This document shows, piece after piece, positions 24,463 through 33,318 of a stretch of DNA of 64,000 nt (positions are counted from its first letter, which is position 1; every line of letters begins with the position of its first letter). Location of the stretch: positions 124,001-188,000 of the forward strand of contig NZ_APNM01000002.1 in NCBI RefSeq assembly GCF_040361335.1, written 5' to 3'. Both the position numbers and the translations under genes were made by a program. Source of the stretch: APNM01 sp040361335 (lineage in GTDB: Bacteria > Pseudomonadota > Gammaproteobacteria > Nevskiales > Salinisphaeraceae). The notes under the pieces are model-generated. The model saw only the letters and a program-made list of their open reading frames with translations. It was not told the DNA's origin and did not search any database.

Positions 24463-25803
24463 ATGTCGCGGCAGGCGGGACGCATGGCATATACACGTTT
24501 GGAAGAGCTAGGCCAGGGCGGGTTTGGTAAAGTCTATAAGGTCAAAGGCAATGATGGTCGCGAATATGCGCTAAAGACCCTGGAGCCTTTGGACAATATC
24601 CTGCGGGAAGTGTCCGCCGAGGAGCTGCAGAAGCGCTTCAGCCGTGAAGTCCGCTATCAAAGCGCTATAGACCATCCGAACGTTCTTCGCGTAATAGACT
24701 TCAATCTAGACGATAATCCGCCCTACTGTGTTTTGGAGTTGGCGGACTGCTCTCTACAGGACGAACTCCAGAAAGATCGTACGCTGGGCGGCGATCCTGG
24801 GAAGCCTCTCTTTGACATCCTGGCCGGCCTGGAAACCCTGGCGGATCATGGCTATGTACACCGCGATCTAAAACCGCAGAATGTCCTCCGCATTACGCGT
24901 GATGGCGACGAACGCTACGCAATTTCGGACTTTGGTCTGATGACGGCCGGCAATACAGACTCGACCACGCTGACAGGCACGAATGCAGGCGGCGGCACCA
25001 TCCACTACGCTGCGCCCGAGCTCCTTGGGGGATTTAGGCGGGCTACAACTCAGGCGGATATCTATTCATTTGGCGCGATTTTACACGATATTTTTAACGG
25101 TGAACCGCGCATCCCATATACGGAGGTCTCGGCGCCCCCTCCAATAGGGCCGATCATCGAGCGTTGCACCAAAAAAAATGCAGTGCGTCGGTTCGGATCG
25201 GTAGCGGAACTTCGCGAAGCCCTTTACGAGGCGCTGGATGCACAAGAACTCCGGTTCGGCTCAGACCGTGAAGAAAGAGCCGTCCAGCTCCTTAGGGATA
25301 AGGACGAGCTTTCGGATGAAGAGTGGGACTCAGTGTATGCGGCACTAGAAGAAAATGAGCACCGAGGGCAAAGCAACCACAATATATATCGCGTACTCCG
25401 CCAACCGCATATCGAACATTTGGCAAATACGGCCCCGCCGGTATTTAAAGCATTTGGAATCGCCTGCGCCGAATACATTTCGACTGACAGTTTCCCTTTT
25501 GAGTATTGTGATGTGCTCGCCGCTAAAGCTCAAGCTTTCTACGATCGAGGGGATGTAGAACTTCGGGCAACAATAATATTGGCCGTGCTGATTCTGGGTG
25601 TAAGCCACAACAGATGGGCTGTTGAAGAACGCTTCATGCGGCTTGCGGGAGTTGATGCTGACGACGCAGTAATAGCGCGTTTTCTGACCGAGGTGGAGGT
25701 CCAGCAACGAGACATAGAAAAGCTCATTTCTCACGTAGAAAAATCAATCAACACATCACGCACACGGCTTCATCCCCTTGTCCAGAGCCATTTAGCTAAG
25801 TAG
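24463..25803 (+). CDS. Soluble Hanks-type serine/threonine protein kinase
   Basis: 446 residues. A complete eukaryotic-like kinase domain occupies about residues 8-270: Gly-rich loop LGQGGFGKVY (16-25), beta-3 lysine at ALK (Lys38), catalytic HRDLKPQN (133-140), DFG (156-158), and APE-like AAPELLGG. The remaining ~175 residues are helical and charged, without transmembrane segments, PASTA repeats or zinc ribbon. The PP2C gene begins 5 nt after the stop, so kinase and phosphatase are co-produced. Lower G+C than neighbours suggests transfer. Such pairs occur in phage-defence loci and in TerY-P modules, but no TerY partner is present; the role is unknown. An alternative start is at 24484. Confidence 0.88.
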   Translation: MSRQAGRMAYTRLEELGQGGFGKVYKVKGNDGREYALKTLEPLDNILREVSAEELQKRFSREVRYQSAIDHPNVLRVIDFNLDDNPPYCVLELADCSLQDELQKDRTLGGDPGKPLFDILAGLETLADHGYVHRDLKPQNVLRITRDGDERYAISDFGLMTAGNTDSTTLTGTNAGGGTIHYAAPELLGGFRRATTQADIYSFGAILHDIFNGEPRIPYTEVSAPPPIGPIIERCTKKNAVRRFGSVAELREALYEALDAQELRFGSDREERAVQLLRDKDELSDEEWDSVYAALEENEHRGQSNHNIYRVLRQPHIEHLANTAPPVFKAFGIACAEYISTDSFPFEYCDVLAAKAQAFYDRGDVELRATIILAVLILGVSHNRWAVEERFMRLAGVDADDAVIARFLTEVEVQQRDIEKLISHVEKSINTSRTRLHPLVQSHLAK

Positions 25804-25807
25804 TCAG

Positions 25808-26530
25808 ATGGTCGTCACCACAGACACGTTCTCATGCGCTGGCAAAAAAAATGCAAACGAGGACGCCCTTATTGTAGAAACCTGCGCCGACGGAGCAGTA
25901 TGCCTTGCCCTAGCAGATGGTATGGGGGGGCATGACGCTGGTCGTTTAGCATCTCACACCGCGATAAAGGCTGTGCAAAAATGGTGTCGTGCCGGGCGTC
26001 AAACAGGTCGCGAAGAGCTATTTCTCCACATCGTCGAACTTCTGAGGCAGGCATCACAGAAGAATGGCACCTCACTAAACTTAGGCACAACACTCACAAT
26101 TTGCGTGCTAGCTGACAACATGGCCTCAGTTGCTCACGTGGGGGACTGCCGTATCTATCATTTACGCGGGAAAGGACTCGTAAGTCGGACCGAAGATCAG
26201 ACCGAACTTCACCACCTATTGCGTGAGCGAATAATCTCTCGCGAGCAAGCTAAAAATTATCCCCGACCAAACGTGCTTTTATCAGCGCTATCGCCACGCA
26301 GTGATTTTACTATTTACGACTGTAATTTCGAAGTCCAAGCCGGTGACATTATTATGCTCTGTTCGGACGGTGTTCATCGCGTCATCAACAAACCTCAAAT
26401 CCGTTCTATAGCAGATCAATGCCAAGACGTTTCGGGATTTGTTGGGATGATTAAAGCTTATTTGGATAATGCAAAACCAAAGGATGACTACTCAGTTATC
26501 GCAGCTTATATTGATGATAGTTCTAAATGA
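25808..26530 (+). CDS. PP2C-family protein serine/threonine phosphatase
   Basis: 240 residues, a single PP2C catalytic domain. Metal-binding motifs: NED (residues 17-19), ADGMGGH (36-42), VAHVGDCRIY near 112, MLCSDGVHRV near 190, and KDDYSVIAAYI near the C-terminus. It is encoded 4 nt after the kinase and should reverse its phosphorylation. No membrane segment is present. Low G+C like the kinase. The 236-nt AT-rich gap after it, up to 26766, holds no evident gene. Confidence 0.9.
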   Translation: MVVTTDTFSCAGKKNANEDALIVETCADGAVCLALADGMGGHDAGRLASHTAIKAVQKWCRAGRQTGREELFLHIVELLRQASQKNGTSLNLGTTLTICVLADNMASVAHVGDCRIYHLRGKGLVSRTEDQTELHHLLRERIISREQAKNYPRPNVLLSALSPRSDFTIYDCNFEVQAGDIIMLCSDGVHRVINKPQIRSIADQCQDVSGFVGMIKAYLDNAKPKDDYSVIAAYIDDSSK

Positions 26531-26766
26531 GTTACGCTAGGACATCCTAAACGCCAAGATAATAGGCGCTGTGCCTGATTAAACAGCAAAAATATTTGAC
26601 AAATACAATGACTTCCAGGGCAGGCGAACATTACTAGGGCGCAGCTACGGATTGCCAATGCATACTTTTCCGTACCGATGGTTCGAGACATTCCGCTCAA
26701 TTTGTATAAACACACTAAGCGTGAAGTTCATAGAGTGCGATAAAAATACTAATAAATAGGCTTGAT

Positions 26767-27018
26767 ATGATGGACGGGCCTGAGCTCAATCATGTGAATA
26801 GCTTTATCGAACGGTGGTCGCCTTCGGGAGGCGCTGAGCGATCGAACTACCAACTGTTCCTGGCTGAGCTTTGTGACTTGCTAGATGTGCCGCGTCCGGA
26901 CCCGGCGCGGCCGGACAATCTCGAAAACGCATATGTGTTCGAGCGTAGCCTGAGCTTCACAGATGGCGGGGCACTTACGGGGACAGTATATTCATCTTCA
27001 GCCTTTTTCGACGACTGA
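26767..27018 (+). pseudogene. Truncated N-terminus of an MmeI-like / class I SAM-dependent DNA methyltransferase
   Basis: 83 codons. The stretch NSFIERWSPSGGAERSNYQL followed by FLAELCDLLDVPRPDPARPD and NAYVFERSLSF corresponds to the conserved N-terminus of large (~900-residue or more) MmeI-type methyltransferase/restriction proteins. In those proteins it leads into a nuclease and then a methyltransferase domain. Here it stops after SSSAFFDD, and the downstream DNA shows no continuation in any frame before the convergent D12 methylase. Best read as a decayed remnant; a functional small protein is less likely. Confidence 0.7.
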
Positions 27019-27093
27019 GGAATAGAAGAGATAGTTACGTATACTGCTCCCAGATTACAAACGCCTCTGCGGCAAAACCGTCATAATTCGTGT

Positions 27094-27939
27094 TCAACTG
27101 GCGAGTTCTTCTCGGTCAGGGATACTCAAATCGTCGCTAAAGATAACGAGTTCGCTGGCGTGTCGTTTAACTTGAGCGCTGTACCGCAGGTGCAGATGGG
27201 CCTGTCGGCAGCGGCGGTAAAGTTCTGCGATTTCCTGAGTGTCGTCATAGGAGACGATCCACGGATGGTCAAGACGAGATTGCACTAGCTCGGCTACGCG
27301 AGCGTGGTCGGCATGCTCGTAATGATTGCGGTACAAACGCTGGCCCTTGTGGTAGTAGGGAGGATCGATATACAGCAGTGACCGTTCTGGCAGATCTAAC
27401 TTGGCAAGGAAGTGCTCAGCGTCTTCACGGTACACGGCAATCTTGTTGGCATACTGTGCCACGCGGCTAATTCGTTGGGCGATGGCTTGGCGATTGAAGC
27501 GAGCATCCATCAGCCAGCGACCCGTTTGGCTGAGGCCGCCAATAATGCCGCCACGCAGTATGCCGGAACGATTGACACGGTTTAGATACAGTGCAGCAAA
27601 GCCAAGTGCCAATATATCGCCATGGCCTTCAGTTTCTAAAATCTCGCGCTGGCGATGCCATTCGTCGATGGTCAGCGGTACCGTCTGTAGCCGTTCGATT
27701 AATGCCCCAGGCGCATTAAGTACAGAGCACCAGAAAGCGTGGATGCCAGGATCAATGTCATTAAGGATGATACGGCGCATACAGCCGGTCATGAGTAGCT
27801 CTAGTGCAACACCTCCACCGCCTGCAAATGGTTCCACATACGTGCCTCCAGAAATTCGATTTGCTAGCACGATATCTCGTATAAACGGTGCTAGGCTGGC
27901 CTTGCCTCCTGGATAGCGTAGTGGTGTGTAGTAACGCAT
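27094..27939 (-). CDS. D12-class DNA adenine-N6 methyltransferase (Dam family)
   Basis: 281 residues. Opens with the MethyltransfD12 hallmark YTPLRYPGGKASLAPFI, then FAGGGGVALELL (SAM-binding motif I, ~res 39-50) and the catalytic DPPY in LLYIDPPYYHKGQRLY (~res 183). A target-recognition segment lies between them (GILRGGIIGGLSQTGRWLMD). Enzymes of this class methylate adenine in sites such as GATC. It follows the ParB-like gene by 55 nt on the same strand, and the two probably form one operon. No cognate restriction endonuclease of a known type is adjacent unless the ParB-like protein serves that role. Confidence 0.9.
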   Translation of the reverse strand: MRYYTPLRYPGGKASLAPFIRDIVLANRISGGTYVEPFAGGGGVALELLMTGCMRRIILNDIDPGIHAFWCSVLNAPGALIERLQTVPLTIDEWHRQREILETEGHGDILALGFAALYLNRVNRSGILRGGIIGGLSQTGRWLMDARFNRQAIAQRISRVAQYANKIAVYREDAEHFLAKLDLPERSLLYIDPPYYHKGQRLYRNHYEHADHARVAELVQSRLDHPWIVSYDDTQEIAELYRRCRQAHLHLRYSAQVKRHASELVIFSDDLSIPDREELAS

Positions 27940-27994
27940 CCCCTACCTCGTACTATGGATGCTATGAGAAATCGTAGCTGTTGTCATACTTTCG

Positions 27995-29338
27995 CTAGAG
28001 GTGCTCGAAAATAGCAATAAAATAGGGCTCCATATTGTCCCAGCCGTCGATTAGATACTCCTTGCTGGGATTGAAGTGCTTGTTGTGGACGTAGGCATTG
28101 AAGGAATTTATCGAATATGGGGATTCCTTGGCGGAAACTACGGAATTTATACCTTTTGCTTCGTTATTTGTCAGCCAATTCTTACTGCGAAGGTGTTTCA
28201 CGGCAGCTTGTACACGTTTCGACAGTGAGTCAGTCGAGTTATACGTGATGCCCTGGGTGTCCAGATAGGCATCCGTACTAAGTTCCAGAAACACGCGCAT
28301 AAGAACGGATGCGGCGTTGCCGAAGCGCGGGATTTCCAGCTGCAAAAGCTCCCAGTGAATACTGTTCAGTCGTCTGTCACTAATCTTGAGCTTTGTCTCA
28401 TTGGGTATGACACGCATGCGTTCGTGACGGTGCGGCTTGCGTCGTTTCTTTTTGGACTTCTCTTCGATGCCTGGCTTGCGTATAACAGGTTCCAGCTGCA
28501 CGGAATCATTCAGGGACTTGCTGTGGTCCGGCTTTTCATCGTTCTCGAAGCTATCGATGTAGGCTTTCTGCCGCTCGGCGTCGTAAACTCGGCCAACCGG
28601 TAGGCCGGCTGCGATGTCGCTCACCATGCGGCGAAGACCTTTAACTGTTTCTTCGCGCCGCAACGTACGGCGTGGGATTCCGTCCTCGCTGGTGATACCC
28701 AAAAAATCACGTACTTCGGCGTTGCGCAGTAAACGATCGAGGGTAGAGATTGCGAAGTCCCCGGACTCCACCTTTTCTACAATCTCTGGGTCCAGTTTGT
28801 CCGCAAATGCATCAATAACAGCCTGTGAAAAGGCATATCGCCCTTTTTTGCCTAGACGTTGCTGATGCCGGCTTTTTTGTCCTGGGCTCCAAGGCACGGT
28901 GCCGATGCCGCTTTGCGGGCCTTGATGCCGCAGCTCGATCAAACGCTCCGCTTCTTCGACTGAAGTGGCAACGGTGCATTCAACCGCGCCGGGTATCTCG
29001 ACCGTAGCATTTTTCCGGATATCGGCGAATTTCTTGCGATAGCTTTTGTCAATGGTGCGCTTGGGGTCATCGAGCAGCTTCAGCGCCGTGATGCGGCGAT
29101 TGCCCTCCCAAACAATGTAATCGCCCTCCACCTCGTCATCGGGAAGAACCAAGATGCCATCGAGAGGACTCAAGCCGTGTGTCGCAATGTCGCGCGCGAG
29201 CGCTATGATCTGATCACCGATATTTTCCAGCATCCAGGTAATGCACTCATGCTCAGATTCCAACTCGCCGTGCCGATCGTTTAAGCGATTCAGAACAAGG
29301 TTGGCAAGCGCTATTTCGATTCGATCGTGTGTCATCAT
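27995..29338 (-). CDS. ParB-like N-terminal-domain protein of unknown function, paired with a Dam methylase
   Basis: 447 residues. The segment ILVLPDDEVEGDYIVWEGNR (ending at residue 80) with RRITALKLL is the ParB/sulfiredoxin-fold motif (ExNRR, residues 78-82). A central helical region (about 175-245) resembles a ParB-like HTH stretch (STLDRLLRNAEVRDFLGI). A Lys/Arg-rich linker (SKKKRRKPHRHERMR) precedes a C-terminal domain I do not recognise. It does not look like chromosome-partition ParB: there is no parA or parS context. First gene of an operon with a D12 adenine methylase. It may be a nuclease or CTPase switch in a modification-based defence system, which is inference. Confidence 0.75.
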   Translation of the reverse strand: MMTHDRIEIALANLVLNRLNDRHGELESEHECITWMLENIGDQIIALARDIATHGLSPLDGILVLPDDEVEGDYIVWEGNRRITALKLLDDPKRTIDKSYRKKFADIRKNATVEIPGAVECTVATSVEEAERLIELRHQGPQSGIGTVPWSPGQKSRHQQRLGKKGRYAFSQAVIDAFADKLDPEIVEKVESGDFAISTLDRLLRNAEVRDFLGITSEDGIPRRTLRREETVKGLRRMVSDIAAGLPVGRVYDAERQKAYIDSFENDEKPDHSKSLNDSVQLEPVIRKPGIEEKSKKKRRKPHRHERMRVIPNETKLKISDRRLNSIHWELLQLEIPRFGNAASVLMRVFLELSTDAYLDTQGITYNSTDSLSKRVQAAVKHLRSKNWLTNNEAKGINSVVSAKESPYSINSFNAYVHNKHFNPSKEYLIDGWDNMEPYFIAIFEHL

Positions 29339-29519
29339 CTCCCCCTGCTCGCGGCGTATAGCGGCTTAGTGAATTATTTAAAGATGGGTCAAAACCGCTT
29401 GCGGTATAGACTATCACTAATATGGCAGTACAAAATGATGCTCATGCTCGTACGAGAGGATACTGTGCGCAGCGACAATCATCTCTTCCAGCGCTGCTTG
29501 TTCACTCGGCCCCTGACTT

Positions 29520-31187
29520 TCAGTTAGCGCGTGCGGCCGCGCGTCCAGCTTCCCGAGTGCGTTGCGGACTGGCATCATGCCGCTTAGCGGTCTTCTGATG
29601 TGGATTTTTAAGCGCCTCGTAAAGCGCGGTTTCGAGCAGGCGGGTGCGGCCGGCTTCGGCTTTGGCGAGGCTGAATTCTAGTTGGTCGCAGAGGCCCATC
29701 AGTTCATCAACCCTCTCAATAATACGACGTTGTTCATCCGTCGGTGGAAGCGGTATGGGACAGCTGCGGAGTTGCGTCATGTTGATAGATGCGAGATTTG
29801 TAGTTCTCTTCGATGCTTCCGCAAAAAATGACCGTCCAACCGCGCTGTTTGCGTAGAGCGCAACCCATTCCGGTAGTAGATCTTTGGAGGGCGGGCGCAG
29901 GCGGAAGATATGATTTTGATGAATACAGTTCGATAGCTCACCTCGCCAAACAGCTGCGCGGCCGAGCTTGTCCCAGTCGCCACCTTCAGTCATCAATACG
30001 TCCCCGGTCTCCAGTCGATAGCGGACAATATCGGAAACGCGGACCTTGATTGATTTCACAACCGATAGGTCTAGAAATCCACGCTGCACATTAGCGACGC
30101 GCATGTAATTAGCATCGATAGCATCGTGGTCGAATACTCTCTGTCCCTTCGTTACACCGCTAACAATAACTAGTAGGTCATCGAATGTTGCCTGTGCCCA
30201 GCTCTTAGGCATCTGCACAGGCCCCAGTTCGTGGGCAGACTTACTGACCGGTGGGCGCTTGCGAAGCCCTTCTGCCGTGAATGCCTCTTCTTTGGCTCTT
30301 TTCAATTGGTTAAACAGTACCCATGCCGATTCATCCTCCGGGTCTTGCTCGACCAGCCTCCCGCGCACGGCAAGATCGAGAATTGTCTGACGCAGGCTCC
30401 TGATCTGGTCGGGGCGCGTGGTGAGGGCCGGGAACGTGTCGAGGGCGAAGTGGGCGTGGGACTGGAAGGTCGGCTCGTCGGTGTCGGGGGCGATTAGGCG
30501 GGCGAGGCTGGCGGTGATCAGGCGGTCGCGCGTGGCTTCGCGGGTGTTGTGGGTTTCTTCCAGCCGGTCGCAGAGGGCCATCAGTTCGTCGACCTTGGCG
30601 ACGATGCGGTGTTGTTCGCTGATCGGAGGAACCGGCAGCAGTAACTCGTATGCGTCAGTACGAGATAAACCCGGTTTCACGCCTTTCCCGAGCGCATCCA
30701 AGCCGAGTGTAGAAAGCGCAATATAAAGGAAGCGCAAGGCGTAAAAATCGGGCTCCTCAATGAAGTACGCGACATCTGTGGTCCAGGAGGGACCTTCAGA
30801 TATATTTAGCGCGCCCGCTGAACCTTTGCGGCCTACGATGATTGAAGGCGAGGAAGTTAAGGGAGTGTCGGTGAATCCTACGATCCCGTTAGAACCGTAG
30901 ACCGGGACAGGACCTGACTCCAGACGGTCGCTCTTTTTCAGCCCTTTTCCGTATTGGAACTCCAACAATTCTCCGGCCTTAGCTTGGCGCCACCCTTTCG
31001 GAAGGTCAGCTGACGAATGCGTGTGTGCCTGGGCCGGCAGGCGATCAAGTACCGACTCATCCTCCGGATCCTGCTCCACCAGCTTCCCGCGTACGGCTAG
31101 GTCGAGCACGAACCGCCGCAACCGACTGACGGCATCCGGTGCTTCACTGATGCGGTCGTAGAGTTCCAGCAGACGGTCAGGTGTCAT
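29520..31187 (-). CDS. hsdS: Type I restriction-modification specificity subunit HsdS
   Basis: 555 residues with the expected two-fold architecture. Each half has a conserved block (LRRFVLDLAVRGKLVEQDPE near residue 23 and LRQTILDLAVRGRLVEQDPE near 265), then a variable target-recognition domain, then a second conserved helix (PPISEQHRIVAKVDELMALC and PPTDEQRRIIERVDELMGLC). The two recognition domains would read the two halves of a bipartite site. The C-terminal tail is basic (KTAKRHDASPQRTREAGR). Recognition domains are less G+C-rich than the conserved blocks, as usual for swapped segments. Its start overlaps the end of the upstream DUF5615 gene by 11 nt. Confidence 0.92.
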   Translation of the reverse strand: MTPDRLLELYDRISEAPDAVSRLRRFVLDLAVRGKLVEQDPEDESVLDRLPAQAHTHSSADLPKGWRQAKAGELLEFQYGKGLKKSDRLESGPVPVYGSNGIVGFTDTPLTSSPSIIVGRKGSAGALNISEGPSWTTDVAYFIEEPDFYALRFLYIALSTLGLDALGKGVKPGLSRTDAYELLLPVPPISEQHRIVAKVDELMALCDRLEETHNTREATRDRLITASLARLIAPDTDEPTFQSHAHFALDTFPALTTRPDQIRSLRQTILDLAVRGRLVEQDPEDESAWVLFNQLKRAKEEAFTAEGLRKRPPVSKSAHELGPVQMPKSWAQATFDDLLVIVSGVTKGQRVFDHDAIDANYMRVANVQRGFLDLSVVKSIKVRVSDIVRYRLETGDVLMTEGGDWDKLGRAAVWRGELSNCIHQNHIFRLRPPSKDLLPEWVALYANSAVGRSFFAEASKRTTNLASINMTQLRSCPIPLPPTDEQRRIIERVDELMGLCDQLEFSLAKAEAGRTRLLETALYEALKNPHQKTAKRHDASPQRTREAGRAAARAN

Positions 31188-31557
31188 GCGTGGTGAGGGC
31201 AGGTCGGAAACGGATCCGCTTGTTATCCAGAATGGCTAAATGCCCGGGTAATTGTTCAACCAAGTCCGGTTTGAGTAGAAAACGTCGAACAAGGTCAGCG
31301 ATATCGCTGGCGACGGTTGTATCCGGTAAGCGAAGTACCAGCCGACCCGGCGAGGACTCTGGCGGATAGGTGCGGACGTCGCAAAAGTCCGTATCCCGCG
31401 TAACAAGGACCCAGGATTGGGTTAGCGCAAATTGATCTATCTCGGCGTCGGGCGCATCGCCCAGCCCTAGGTCTCGGACGTGTGATACTTCATATCCGGC
31501 ATCGACTAAAGCGTGCAGAGCCGAACGCGGCATATTCGCGTCCAGCAGGAATTTCAT
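31177..31557 (-). CDS. DUF5615 PIN-like toxin
   Basis: 126 residues. The N-terminal MKFLLDANMPRSALHALVDA with HVRDLGLGDAPDAEIDQFA, and the acidic VLVTRDTDFCDVR, fit the DUF5615 PIN-like family. These are found as partners of DUF433 antitoxins and are thought to be RNases. The conserved Asp residues (D7, D32, and DTD near 54-56) are present. Its start shares ATGA with the DUF433 gene and its end overlaps hsdS by 11 nt, so this toxin-antitoxin module is physically fused into the R-M operon. Confidence 0.87.
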   Translation of the reverse strand: MKFLLDANMPRSALHALVDAGYEVSHVRDLGLGDAPDAEIDQFALTQSWVLVTRDTDFCDVRTYPPESSPGRLVLRLPDTTVASDIADLVRRFLLKPDLVEQLPGHLAILDNKRIRFRPALTTHDT

Positions 31558-31790
31558 GCGGCCGATTGCGGTAGATTATGAAATGATTCCTGCTCTACCA
31601 GCTCATTCGCGAATGCCAACGCGGCCTGAATATCTTCTTCACTGACGTCGTATTCCCGCTGGATTTCATCGCTGCTCATGCCGCCCGCGAGGCTTCCGAC
31701 GATGACCGATACGGGTACGCGTTTGCCCCTGATTACGGGCCTGCCGTGGCAGATGTTTGGATCAATTTGAACTCTGTTGTGCTCAGTCAT
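31554..31790 (-). CDS. DUF433 antitoxin
   Basis: 78 residues. Shows the DUF433 pattern: VQIDPNICHGRPVIRGKRVP, VSVIVGSLAGGMSSDEIQRE, and YDVSEEDIQAALAFANEL, a small HTH-like fold. It pairs with the DUF5615 toxin through a 4-nt ATGA overlap. A TATACT box on the minus strand at 31845-31840, about 50 nt upstream, could be its own -10 element, allowing the module to be transcribed apart from hsdM. Confidence 0.87.
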   Translation of the reverse strand: MTEHNRVQIDPNICHGRPVIRGKRVPVSVIVGSLAGGMSSDEIQREYDVSEEDIQAALAFANELVEQESFHNLPQSAA

Positions 31791-31858
31791 CGGATTGCTC
31801 CGTTCGGACACGCGACTACACGACCTATCATTAACGGACAGTATACCTACCCGGTCGC

Positions 31859-33316
31859 TTATCGCAGCAAGGCCTCGCCGAGTATCGATTTGAGCTGGTC
31901 GCGCAGGGCCCGGATCTCGGCCTCGGCGTTGTTGAGTTCTTCCAGCAGTTCTTCCGGGTCGCCGTGGTCTTCTTCCTCGGTGTGCGGGTTCTTGATGTCC
32001 AGGTTGTAGTTGCGGGCCTTGATCTCCTCGGCGCTGACCTTCCAGGCGCGCGGGCCTTCTTCGCGGCCTCTGCGTTTCGGGCCGCCCCACCACTCGGCGC
32101 AGTCGGCCAGGTGCTCCAGGCGGATCGGCTTGGTCATTGAATAGGCCTTCTGGCCCTCGGGCACTTGGTGTTCCCAGTACCAGACTTCCTTCGTGGGCTC
32201 GCCCTTCTCGAAAAACAGCAGGTTGGTGCCGATGCTGGCGTAGGGGCGGAACACGGAGTTGGGCAAACGCACGATGGTGTGCAGATTGCACTCTTCCATC
32301 AGGTGTTCCTTGAGGCGCGTCTTGACGCCCTCGCCGAACAGCGAGCCGTCCGGCAGCACCACGGCGGCACGGCCGCTGGGTTTCAATAGCCGGACGATCA
32401 GGGCCAGAAACAGGTCCGCGGTTTCCTTGGTGCGGAACTGCTGCGGGAAATGGGTCGCAACACCGTCTTCCTCCTTGCCGCCGAAGGGTGGGTTGGTGAG
32501 CACGATGTCCACCCGGTCCGACTTGCCCCAGGAGATGTAGGGCCGGGCCAGGGTGTTGTCGTGGCGTACGAAGCTGGCGTCCTCGATGCCGTGCAGCAGC
32601 ATGTTGGTGGTGGCCAGCATGTGTGGCAGCGGCTTTTTCTCCACCGCGCGCAGTGCGCCTTGCATTTTGGCCTCGTCCTCGGGGCGCTTCACGTAGTGGC
32701 TGCGCATGTGGTCGATGGCGCAGGTGAGAAAACCGCCGGTGCCGCAGGCGGGATCGAACAACGTTTCGCCGGGCTGCGGGTCGATCTGTTGGGTCATGAA
32801 GGCGGTGACGGCGCGCGGCGTGTAGTACTCGCCGGCGTTACCGGCCGATTGCAGGTCGTTGAGGATCTGCTCGTAGATGTCCCCGAAGTGCTGACGCTGC
32901 TTGAGGTCGTTGAAGTCGATGCCGTTGATCTTGTTGATGACCTGGCGCATCAGTTGGCCGGATTTCATGTAGTTGTAGGCGTCCTCGAACACGCCGTGCA
33001 CCACGCGCCGGCGGTCGCCGGGTCGGTCCGAGACGGGCAGGTTCTTGAGGGTGGGGAACAGTTCGTTGTTGACGAACCCCATGAGTTCCTCGCCGGTCAT
33101 GCCCTCCGGGTCGGCCGCCCAGTTGCGCCATTGCAGGCGTTCGGGAATCGGCGAGCGGTAGTTGTCCCTTAGCAGCTCCAATTCCTGGTCCTGATCGTCG
33201 ATGATCTTGAGAAAGAACATCCAGCAGAGTTGGCTGATGCGCTGGGCATCGCCGTCCACGCCGGCGTCCTGGCGCATGATGTCCTGAATGGATTTGACGA
33301 GGGTGCGAACACTCAT
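31859..33316 (-). CDS. hsdM: Type I restriction-modification N6-adenine methyltransferase HsdM
   Basis: 485 residues. The N-terminal helical HsdM domain (residues ~1-130: LVKSIQDIMRQDAGVDGDAQ, MFFLKIIDDQDQELE) is followed by the N6_Mtase domain. SAM motif I is DPACGTGGFLTCAIDHM and catalytic motif IV is VLTNPPFGGKE; also AGEYYTPRAVTAFM and VVLPDGSLFGEG. Together with HsdS it methylates adenine at the recognition site to protect host DNA, and it also forms the core of the restriction complex. It begins 2 nt after the vapC stop. G+C is high, unlike the HsdS recognition domains. Confidence 0.93.
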   Translation of the reverse strand: MSVRTLVKSIQDIMRQDAGVDGDAQRISQLCWMFFLKIIDDQDQELELLRDNYRSPIPERLQWRNWAADPEGMTGEELMGFVNNELFPTLKNLPVSDRPGDRRRVVHGVFEDAYNYMKSGQLMRQVINKINGIDFNDLKQRQHFGDIYEQILNDLQSAGNAGEYYTPRAVTAFMTQQIDPQPGETLFDPACGTGGFLTCAIDHMRSHYVKRPEDEAKMQGALRAVEKKPLPHMLATTNMLLHGIEDASFVRHDNTLARPYISWGKSDRVDIVLTNPPFGGKEEDGVATHFPQQFRTKETADLFLALIVRLLKPSGRAAVVLPDGSLFGEGVKTRLKEHLMEECNLHTIVRLPNSVFRPYASIGTNLLFFEKGEPTKEVWYWEHQVPEGQKAYSMTKPIRLEHLADCAEWWGGPKRRGREEGPRAWKVSAEEIKARNYNLDIKNPHTEEEDHGDPEELLEELNNAEAEIRALRDQLKSILGEALLR

Positions 33317-33318
33317 GG

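Noticed and set aside
24231..31842. Shared 12-mer TTAACGGACAGT at two places in the island
   Set aside because: A 12-nt match within 15 kb is expected by chance, and no flanking similarity extends it.
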